Part shown: one piece after another, positions 6,402 through 11,037 of the stretch
Position numbering within the stretch: position 1 is the stretch's first letter
Layout of the letters: the number at the start of each line of letters is the position of its first letter
NCBI GenBank assembly: GCA_016200385.1
Contig: JACQEV010000211.1
Span: 1-11,037 of the forward strand
Source: Candidatus Methylomirabilota bacterium
Lineage (GTDB): Bacteria; Methylomirabilota; Methylomirabilia; Methylomirabilales; Methylomirabilaceae
Reading direction: 5' to 3'
Length of the DNA stretch: 11,037 bases
Notes under the pieces: model-generated
The model's database searches: none
What the model was told of the DNA's origin: nothing
What the model saw: the letters and a program-made list of their open reading frames with translations, nothing else
Made by a program: the position numbers and the translations under genes

Positions 6402-7388
6402 ATGACCCAACCATTTGAGCTGAACACCACGATCTCGAATCTGCGAGATCTGCATGCTTCGGACCTGAGCCTTTACGATGCCATCTACCTGGGCAACATC
6501 ACCTGTCGCCTGTATGAGGCGAACCTTCTGGAGCATCTTGGTGACCTGCGTGACGCGATCGCGACCGTGAAAGCGCACGGGTTGAAGGCGTACGTCACCT
6601 CGTATGCCGCCCCGCGGAACGATTTTCTCCCGAAGCTCGCCAAGGCGATGGCGGTGGCGGTCGAGGCTGGAGCCGACGCGGTCGAAGTCCATAACCTCGG
6701 GGTGTTGAAGATCGTTCACGAGGCTCATCCTGGACTACCGATCCACGTCGGTGGGTTCGCCAATGTCTATACGGACGCCGGCGCCGAAGTCCTGAAGCAG
6801 TTCGGGGCGGTCCGGATCACGCCCAACTACGAGCTGAGCTTGGAGGAGATCGGCCAGATTCACCGGCAGGTCGGGCTTCCGATGGAGCTGCTGGTCCACG
6901 GCAAGATGCCCCTAGGCATTTCGGATCACTGTTTCCTCTTAGAGTATGAGGAAGCCTGGGGGATGAAGTGTCCTGACCTCTGCCAGCAGGACCTCTTTCT
7001 CAAGCAGGGCGATTGGGCGATGAAGTCCGTAGGGAAGGGGGTTTTGAGCGGAAAGGATGTCTGCATGCTGGAGCATCTCCCGCGCCTGGTTGGCGAGGGA
7101 AACACCCGCTTTCGGATTGAGACGGTCTCGGAAAGTCCTGAATATCGGCTGGAGGTCGGCCGGGTCTACCGCGAGGCACTCGAGCGCGCCTTTGCGGGAA
7201 CCGACGGCGTGGAAGAGCGTTGGTGGACGACGCTCAGGCGTCATGCTCGAATTGGCCTGTGCAACGGCTTTTACTTCGGCAGATCTGGGATGGAGTACCT
7301 GGGCGTGCGGCCCGATGCCGTGGCTTCAGCGTTGCGGCGGCCAGTGGCAGAGACAACAGACTATCAGGCACAAGGAGCCATTCGATGA
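6402..7388 (+). CDS. UbiV-like U32-family Fe-S protein (U32-2)
   Basis: This 328-residue protein resembles UbiV, partner of UbiU in O2-independent ubiquinone hydroxylation. AIYLGNITCRLYE carries C35, matching the N-terminal cluster cysteine of UbiV (C39 in E. coli). The core HGKMPLGISDHCFLLEYEE carries C177, and MKCPDLC carries C190 and C194, the same order as UbiV C176/C193/C197. C221 is additional. Conserved blocks GADAVEVHNLGVLKIVHEA (90-108) and PIHVGGFANVY (113-123) also fit. It is some 30 residues longer than typical UbiV, mostly at the C-terminus, where WWTTLRRHARIGLCNGFYFGR is unlike anything I recognise. It lies between two UbiU-like genes and overlaps the next by ATGA. UbiV normally works as a heterodimer, so one or both neighbours are likely partners. 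With no ubiquinone genes nearby, a quinone substrate is uncertain. An extension to ATG 6378 is the alternative start. Confidence 0.85.
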   Translation: MTQPFELNTTISNLRDLHASDLSLYDAIYLGNITCRLYEANLLEHLGDLRDAIATVKAHGLKAYVTSYAAPRNDFLPKLAKAMAVAVEAGADAVEVHNLGVLKIVHEAHPGLPIHVGGFANVYTDAGAEVLKQFGAVRITPNYELSLEEIGQIHRQVGLPMELLVHGKMPLGISDHCFLLEYEEAWGMKCPDLCQQDLFLKQGDWAMKSVGKGVLSGKDVCMLEHLPRLVGEGNTRFRIETVSESPEYRLEVGRVYREALERAFAGTDGVEERWWTTLRRHARIGLCNGFYFGRSGMEYLGVRPDAVASALRRPVAETTDYQAQGAIR

Positions 7389-8362
7389 TCGAGCTGCTCG
7401 CTCCTGCGGGGAATGTAGCAATGGTAACGGAGGCCGTCAAGAACGGGGCGAACGCCATCTACGTCGGACCACGAGGCTGGAGCCGCCGCCGCGACGCCTT
7501 CGAAATGGATGACGCCACCGTTCGGGAGTCGATCCGGATCGCCCATGAGGGTGGGGCCAAGCTTCGCGTGGCGTTCAATACCAACATGCAATCCAAAGAG
7601 ATCCCGGACCTTCTGCGTCGCATGGAGACCTTTGTTGGCTATGGAGCCGACGGCGCCATCATGACCGATATCGGTGCGATCGAGGTGGTGCATCGGTATT
7701 TCCCGGGACTCACTATTCACGCCAGCATTGGGGCCAACATTCTGAACAATGCCGATGTCGCTTTCTACCGGGAGATCGGCGTTTCCCAGGTGGTGGCGGA
7801 CACCAAGCTGACCCTGAAAGAGCTGGCCTCTCGGAAGGAGCAGCTTGACGTAGGAATCGAGATCCTGATTCACGCCAACTATTGCTATACCTATCTTGGG
7901 AAGTGCTGGATGTCGCCGTATCATCGGCTTGAGCGAACGACCGACGATGCGGGCAAGGACCTGTTCAAGGGAAGCCCCAACCGCGGTGGCCTTGACTATC
8001 GAGTCTGTCTGGAGGCCTGGCAGCTCTACAGCGGCGATATCAAGCTGGAAGATCACGTGGCCCTGAAGAACGACGCCTTCTTCCTTTTGGAGGACATCCC
8101 ACACCTGATCGATATGGGAGTGCACTGTCTGAAGGTTCAGGGGCGTGAGTATGCCGTTCCCCTCGTGGGGGCTATTGTCAAGTTCTACCGTGACCTGATC
8201 GATGCCTATGAAACTCACCCGAAATGTGAGCGGTTCGACCTCGAGCCTTGGAAGACCCGCTTGGCCATGATCCAGGCCGACCGTGATGCGCAACGGAGCA
8301 AGGGGACCCAGACCTTGCTGGAGGAAGCCCGAATCCCTGTCGGCGCCATTCGGAGTCGATAG
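7385..8362 (+). CDS. peptidase U32-family protein, UbiU-like, with a different set of altered Fe-S ligands (U32-3)
   Basis: This 325-residue protein is a clear relative of the first U32 protein (shared IYVGxxGWSRRR/G, ADVAFYR, LGKCWM and K(L/V)QGR blocks). It opens with IELLAPAGNVAMVTEAVKNG. In the signature region EILIHANYCYTYLGKCWMS (159-177), C167 and C174 match the first two UbiU cluster cysteines. The next position is D204 instead of Cys, and C208 lies in the place of the extra cysteine of U32-1. F233 stands where the last ligand should be. AAGGAG (7372-7377) 7 nt before ATG 7385 and the ATGA overlap with the UbiV-like stop set the start; a longer in-frame reading from 7220 lies inside the previous gene and is rejected. 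The terminator-like stem-loop at 8401 follows. It probably arose by duplication and divergence of the other UbiU-like gene. Reaction unknown. Confidence 0.88.
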   Translation: MIELLAPAGNVAMVTEAVKNGANAIYVGPRGWSRRRDAFEMDDATVRESIRIAHEGGAKLRVAFNTNMQSKEIPDLLRRMETFVGYGADGAIMTDIGAIEVVHRYFPGLTIHASIGANILNNADVAFYREIGVSQVVADTKLTLKELASRKEQLDVGIEILIHANYCYTYLGKCWMSPYHRLERTTDDAGKDLFKGSPNRGGLDYRVCLEAWQLYSGDIKLEDHVALKNDAFFLLEDIPHLIDMGVHCLKVQGREYAVPLVGAIVKFYRDLIDAYETHPKCERFDLEPWKTRLAMIQADRDAQRSKGTQTLLEEARIPVGAIRSR

Positions 8363-8400
8363 GACAGTTGCCTCATCGCCATCAGTTGGGGCGGTTTCAT

Positions 8401-8430
8401 GAGCCGTCGCGGCTATGGCGGCGGCTCTTT
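8401..8430 (+). terminator. terminator-like stem-loop after the U32 operon
   Basis: GAGCCGTCGC (8401-8410) pairs with GCGGCGGCTC (8418-8427), with one G-U wobble, around the 7-nt loop GGCTATG. TTTC follows. The T tract is short. It lies 38 bp after the last U32 stop and just before the small zinc-ribbon gene, so it may end or attenuate the operon. Confidence 0.55.
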
Positions 8431-8447
8431 CATGCTGGAAACACTGT

Positions 8448-8711
8448 ATGACCGAACCAGCGGAGCATCTTCGCTGCAGGCGCTGTCGCTGCGACGACCG
8501 TCCTCTCCGTCGAGTCGATTCATTCGATCGCATCGCGCTCGCCGACGATCCAGCCGATCCCAACTGCGGCCACTATTATCTGGAGACCGTGTACGTCATG
8601 CACTGCCCTAGCTGCCACCACCACCAGGAGCAGATAAGCAAACGGACCCCCTACACGACCCTTCGCGAGGCCCAGAAGGAAATGGACGCGCACCTGCTTG
8701 GCAAGGGCTGA
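8448..8711 (+). CDS. small zinc-ribbon-like protein, unknown function
   Basis: This is an 87-residue protein with C10-x2-C13-x-C15 near the N-terminus, C40, and C53-x2-C56 followed by three histidines (CPSCHHHQEQ). Two separated CxxC pairs suggest a zinc ribbon. The C-terminus is a short helix (TLREAQKEMDAHLL). An upstream in-frame ATG at 8415 lies inside the terminator loop at 8401-8430, so 8448 is preferred, but no convincing ribosome site precedes either. It follows the U32 operon on the same strand and converges with the genes on the other strand. No family recognised. It might be an accessory to the U32 proteins or simply a neighbour. Composition (Cys, Arg, His-rich) and the organised motifs support a real protein. 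Confidence 0.6.
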   Translation: MTEPAEHLRCRRCRCDDRPLRRVDSFDRIALADDPADPNCGHYYLETVYVMHCPSCHHHQEQISKRTPYTTLREAQKEMDAHLLGKG

Positions 8712-8720
8712 GCGAAGAGA

Positions 8721-8775
8721 GTTTCGGGTTACGGGTTTCGAGTGAACCCCAAACCCGAAACCCCAAACTCGAAAC
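8721..8775. repeat. compound hairpin of GTTTCGGGTT-type units between convergent genes
   Basis: Four related units lie in the order A (GTTTCGGGTT, 8721), B (GTTTCGAGT, 8735), A' (AACCCGAAAC, 8752) and B' (ACTCGAAAC, 8767). A complements A' and B complements B' exactly, an interlocked order. A can also pair with B', and B with A', with one wobble or mismatch each, giving one long nested hairpin. It fills the convergent gap between 8711 and 8818 and may serve as a two-way terminator or be a dispersed intergenic repeat. Confidence 0.7.
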
Positions 8776-8817
8776 TGTTCTATGCGAGGGGGTCAAGAGG
8801 AAGGCGGGCTAATCGGT

Positions 8818-9210
8818 TCAATCCTCCTGGAGTTCCGGCATCTCCTTCCACTTCGGTTCGCCTTCGGGCTTGAAGTTCCGGGTGGCGAGAAAATTCATCC
8901 CTTGGTAGAAGTTCACCTTGAACTTCCCCCCTCCGAACCGTTCACTCAGATAGCCCATCGGGTCCAGGACCATGGCTTCGAACTCTTCTGGCTGGTACCT
9001 CGCAAGCCATTTGAACCGGACAGTCCCCATCCAGGGCTCTTGGACCATCAGCTTCGTCGAGCATTCCGGCCACGGTGCCACGAAAGCCCGTTGCAGATCG
9101 GCCTCGGTCGGTTGTGTGTTGCCTTTTCGCTCCAGTAACTCCCGGAGCACCGGCGTCAGGAGCTTGCCGACCCAGGTGGCGAATATCTCCCACGCCTCGA
9201 GTGATTCCAT
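8818..9210 (-). CDS. hypothetical Trp-rich protein, unrecognised
   Basis: A 130-residue protein on the minus strand. It has an N-terminal helical part (SLEAWEIFATWVGKLLTPVL, then RELLERKG) and a C-terminal, more beta-like and aromatic part (GTVRFKWLARYQPEEFEAM, then KFKVNFYQGMNFLATRNFKP). Six tryptophans in 130 residues and the ordered hydrophobic pattern argue for a folded protein. There is one cysteine, in PWPECSTK. No signal peptide or membrane segment is seen. The gene begins 21 bp after the TusA-like stop with only a weak ribosome site, which suggests coupling in an operon with the TPR and HEPN genes. It is the last gene before the convergent gap and its compound hairpin. I do not recognise a family. 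Confidence 0.65.
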   Translation of the reverse strand: MESLEAWEIFATWVGKLLTPVLRELLERKGNTQPTEADLQRAFVAPWPECSTKLMVQEPWMGTVRFKWLARYQPEEFEAMVLDPMGYLSERFGGGKFKVNFYQGMNFLATRNFKPEGEPKWKEMPELQED

Positions 9211-9231
9211 TTCTGCCAGGTCGTGTGAGAT

Positions 9232-9510
9232 TCAGGAGGGGACCGTCGGTGTTCCGGCTGGCGCTTTCTCTCCCGACGAGGCGGCCTTTTGGACACTGAC
9301 CTGCCACCGGATGATCCCCTCACCGCTCTTCTTGGGATTCGAGGCGGTGTAGCCCTGACCGGTTGCCCACTGCTGGATCGCCTCTGCCAGCGATTGCTCG
9401 GGCAGGATGATCACCAGTTCTTCGTCTGCTGCCATCTCCTCCACCGCACGCTTGGCCTGGGGCAATTGGTAGTTCCTCATCTCTCCCAGCAACTGTAAGG
9501 TTCGCTTCAT
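9232..9510 (-). CDS. TusA-like small protein lacking the catalytic cysteine
   Basis: This 92-residue protein has a pattern like the TusA/SirA fold: LQLLGEMRNYQLPQAKRAVEEM (first strand and helix), EELVIILPEQS (strand), LAEAIQQWATGQGYTA (helix) and a final strand IIRWQVSVQK. TusA-type sulfurtransferases carry a CPxP motif at the start of the first helix. Here the matching stretch is RNYQLP and the protein contains no cysteine, so sulfur carriage is not expected. The C-terminal 17 residues are Ala/Pro/Ser-rich and probably disordered. ATG 9510 is chosen because AGGAGG lies 12 nt upstream on the minus strand; an earlier in-frame ATG at 9660 would run inside the HEPN gene. It lies in a row with the HEPN and TPR genes. 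The fold call is tentative and the role unknown. Confidence 0.6.
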   Translation of the reverse strand: MKRTLQLLGEMRNYQLPQAKRAVEEMAADEELVIILPEQSLAEAIQQWATGQGYTASNPKKSGEGIIRWQVSVQKAASSGEKAPAGTPTVPS

Positions 9511-9538
9511 CGGTATCGTCGTCCTCCTGAAATCCCGG

Positions 9539-9952
9539 TCAGAATGGGCTGGTGAGGTATCGCTTAGCCGCGATGACTGCCTGCCTGGCAAGCGCGAGAG
9601 CGCCTTTTGCCGCTTCCCTGCTATAGAGCGGAGGAGGGGGCGGCGTTCCCTGCGGCTCACCTGTCTGGGCGGGCGGCGCGAATTGCTGCAACGGACGAAG
9701 CGACGTCATCAGGGAACCCAAGGCAGGCTCAGCCGCCTCAAGCTGCTGGCTCAGAGAGCCCAAGGTGGGCCGATCGGCAACGTGGAGATCTTTTCCGAGC
9801 ACCAGTGCGCGGACGGCCTTCTCCGCCGCAAGATAGGCGAGGCGGCAGAGAGGGTAATAGCCCTCATCGGGGAGGAGCAACTCGGCGTCCTTCAGGTCTT
9901 TCTCTGCCTGGGCAATCCATCGTTGGGCGTCATCCCGCGTGGCCTGTAGCAT
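9539..9952 (-). CDS. HEPN-domain protein
   Basis: This 137-residue helical protein matches the HEPN (PF05168-like) pattern. Helix 1 is RWIAQAEKDLKDAELLL (11-27), then GYYPLCRLAYLAAEKAVRAL (31-50), where residues of the A..AAEKA type are typical. A later helix is YSREAAKGALALARQAVIAA (110-129). The RNxxxxH nuclease motif of toxin-type HEPN proteins is not visible, so RNase activity is not supported. A Pro-rich insert (residues 99-109) separates the last helix. AAGGA about 9 nt upstream supports ATG 9952. HEPN proteins often pair with a nucleotidyltransferase (MNT); none is visible here. It sits 30 bp after the TPR gene and 28 bp before the TusA-like gene, in an apparent operon. Domain call is good; function unknown. 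Confidence 0.75.
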   Translation of the reverse strand: MLQATRDDAQRWIAQAEKDLKDAELLLPDEGYYPLCRLAYLAAEKAVRALVLGKDLHVADRPTLGSLSQQLEAAEPALGSLMTSLRPLQQFAPPAQTGEPQGTPPPPPLYSREAAKGALALARQAVIAAKRYLTSPF

Positions 9953-9982
9953 CTCTCACGTTCCTTCGAGGAGGTCGCGGCC

Positions 9983-10969
9983 CTACTGCCGCGCGTCCCG
10001 CTCCGCATCGAGCTTTACCCGGATCCTGCGGAAGGCTTCCATATCCTGCTTGAGATCAGGATGGCCGATTCGTTTGTCGATGGCAATCACCTGTTCCAGC
10101 AGGCGGAGCGCTTCGCGCCATTCTCTCCGTTCTTCATGGATGAGAGCCATATTGTGCAGGACCACGCTGGACCGAAGGAGATCTCCGGTTGCCTCCAATA
10201 GGCCCAGGGCTTCCTTATAGGCGGCCAGAGCTTTGTCGAGGTCGCCAGCTTTCTTTCGAACGAATCCCAAGCCGTTCAGCGTGGCGGCTCGTCTGGGTTG
10301 GTCCTCCTCCCCCATCAGGGAGAGACTTTGGCGGTACCGATTGGTGGCCTCATTCCATTCACCGCGGCGCTGATGGAGGCTCGCAAGATTGGCCAGCGTC
10401 ACCGACTGTCCCAGTCGATCCCCCGCCGCTTCCTGAAGCCCCAAGGCCTTGCCGTACCATTCGAACGCCTCCTCGGACCGGCGCCGCTTTGCTTCGACGT
10501 TCCCGATGTTATTCCAGACAAGGGCGACTCCCACGGGGTCCCCGAGCGACTCCTTGATCGCCGCGCTCTCCCGGTAGGCCTTGAGAGCCTCCTCCCACAT
10601 TTCCATCCCTTCGTAGGTGACCCCCATGCTTCCCACGGTCGCTGCCATGCCGGCCTGATCTCCCGCGGCCTCCTGCGAAGCTCTGGCCCGATCGTACAGC
10701 GCAAGCGCGTGATGCCACCCGCCTTGCCGTCGGTAGAGATCGCCCAGCATGAGCAGCGTCCCAACTATTCCTTGGCGGTCCTGACTGTCCTCGTGCAAGA
10801 CCAGGAGTTCTTGCAGTGGGGCGGTCGCTTTCATCGGCTCATCGCGCTGTTGGTAGAGCGTTGCCAATCGGAACAGCGCGGCGGCCAGCAGGTCGCGATT
10901 CTCCGCAGCCCGCGCTCGCTCGGTTTCCGACAGCACGGAGGCCAATAACTCTTCCGATGAGACGTTCAT
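9983..10969 (-). CDS. tetratricopeptide repeat (TPR) protein, seven 40-residue repeats
   Basis: This 328-residue protein consists almost wholly of 40-residue TPR units, beginning about residues 23, 65, 105, 145, 185, 225 and 264. Each ends in a version of LxEAxGD (QEAAGD, KESLGD, LEATGD). This long-repeat style (TPR_12-like) is found in kinesin light chain-type and bacterial scaffold proteins and points to protein-protein binding. The repeats are regular, with no extra catalytic domain, signal peptide or membrane segment seen. ATG 10969 lies 10 bp after the stop of a partial upstream gene, suggesting one transcript. The ribosome site is weak (GAGAGG is rather far). It heads the visible row TPR-HEPN-TusA-like-hypothetical, where it may be the platform that holds the small proteins. 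That link is inference. Confidence 0.88.
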   Translation of the reverse strand: MNVSSEELLASVLSETERARAAENRDLLAAALFRLATLYQQRDEPMKATAPLQELLVLHEDSQDRQGIVGTLLMLGDLYRRQGGWHHALALYDRARASQEAAGDQAGMAATVGSMGVTYEGMEMWEEALKAYRESAAIKESLGDPVGVALVWNNIGNVEAKRRRSEEAFEWYGKALGLQEAAGDRLGQSVTLANLASLHQRRGEWNEATNRYRQSLSLMGEEDQPRRAATLNGLGFVRKKAGDLDKALAAYKEALGLLEATGDLLRSSVVLHNMALIHEERREWREALRLLEQVIAIDKRIGHPDLKQDMEAFRRIRVKLDAERDARQ

Positions 10970-10979
10970 GATCCCGATA

Positions 10980-11037
10980 TTAACCTCTCGGGCGCTTCAA
11001 GATCAACAGGGCGCCCACGGTCCCGTAGGCCACGCCA
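10980..11037 (-). CDS. C-terminus of a probable membrane protein (partial, cut by window edge)
   Basis: Only 18 codons are in the window, reading GVAYGTVGALLILKRPRG and ending at TAA (10982-10980). The hydrophobic stretch VAYGTVGALLIL followed by KRPR looks like a final transmembrane segment with positive residues after it. It ends 10 bp before the TPR gene start on the same strand, so the two are probably co-transcribed. The call rests on a short stretch and the protein is unidentified. Confidence 0.45.
   Translation of the reverse strand, partial: GVAYGTVGALLILKRPRG

Noticed and set aside
7220..7384. N-terminal extension of the third U32 gene to an ATG at 7220
   Set aside because: It lies inside the UbiV-like gene; ATG 7385 has its own AAGGAG site, ATGA coupling and the expected U32 N-terminus.
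5446..8362. Reading the U32 proteins as proteases
   Set aside because: The family name is historical; the Fe-S-type cysteines and UbiV pattern fit hydroxylation proteins better, and no protease active site can be seen.
7364..8563. Long minus-strand frame opposite the third U32 gene
   Set aside because: It overlaps a clear U32 gene throughout and has no recognisable motif.
9539..9952. HEPN/MNT toxin-antitoxin pair
   Set aside because: The RNxxxxH motif is not seen and no nucleotidyltransferase neighbour is present.
10298..10948. Plus-strand frame opposite the TPR gene
   Set aside because: The TPR periodicity on the other strand is unmistakable; this is a shadow frame.
1..11037. CRISPR array, tRNA, rRNA, insertion sequence or attachment site
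   Set aside because: No regularly spaced repeats, cloverleaf, rRNA-like stretch, transposase or terminal inverted repeats were found by reading both strands.

Overview
The window is GC-rich, densely coded bacterial DNA with strong Shine-Dalgarno sites, sigma70-like promoters and intrinsic terminators. Nothing in it fixes the taxon. The mix (class III CoA-transferases, an aryl/acyl-CoA ligase, IclR control, U32 proteins, many orphan small genes) is what I would expect of an environmental lineage such as NC10/Methylomirabilota, Rokubacteria or a deltaproteobacterium. That is a guess from gene content. No rRNA, tRNA, CRISPR, insertion sequence or phage gene was seen.

Layout, left to right. Positions 1-2115 (+) hold the tail of one CoA-transferase, a complete class III (CaiB/BaiF) CoA-transferase, and two small Cys-bearing proteins, closed by a perfect 16-bp hairpin (2172-2212). 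Positions 2242-4480 (+) hold a promoter, a small thioredoxin/ArsD-like protein, an AMP-forming acyl-CoA ligase and an intrinsic terminator. Positions 4501-5370 (+) hold a promoter, a palindromic GTTC/GAAC region and an IclR regulator. Positions 5382-8430 (+) hold a promoter with a second GTTC/GAAC inverted repeat, then three consecutive peptidase-U32-family genes (UbiU-like, UbiV-like, UbiU-like) and a terminator-like stem-loop. Positions 8448-8711 (+) encode a small zinc-ribbon-like protein. A compound hairpin (8721-8775) lies in the convergent gap. Positions 8818-11037 (-) hold an operon-like row: end of a membrane protein, a seven-TPR protein, a HEPN-domain protein, a TusA-like protein without cysteine, and an unrecognised Trp-rich protein.

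How the + strand genes may work together. The ligase and transferases would make or exchange CoA thioesters of a carboxylic acid (ligase motifs suggest the aryl/benzoate type, substrate unproven). The IclR protein could sense a pathway compound. Characterised U32 proteins are not generally proteases: several are Fe-S proteins of O2-independent hydroxylation (UbiU-UbiV for ubiquinone, RlhA for 23S rRNA, TrhP for tRNA). The three-gene U32 unit is the most notable part. Its middle protein keeps the UbiV four-cysteine pattern, while the two UbiU-like proteins have each lost different cluster cysteines. No ubiT, ubiA or other quinone gene is present, so an undescribed O2-independent modification linked to acyl/aryl-CoA metabolism is a reasonable but untested idea.
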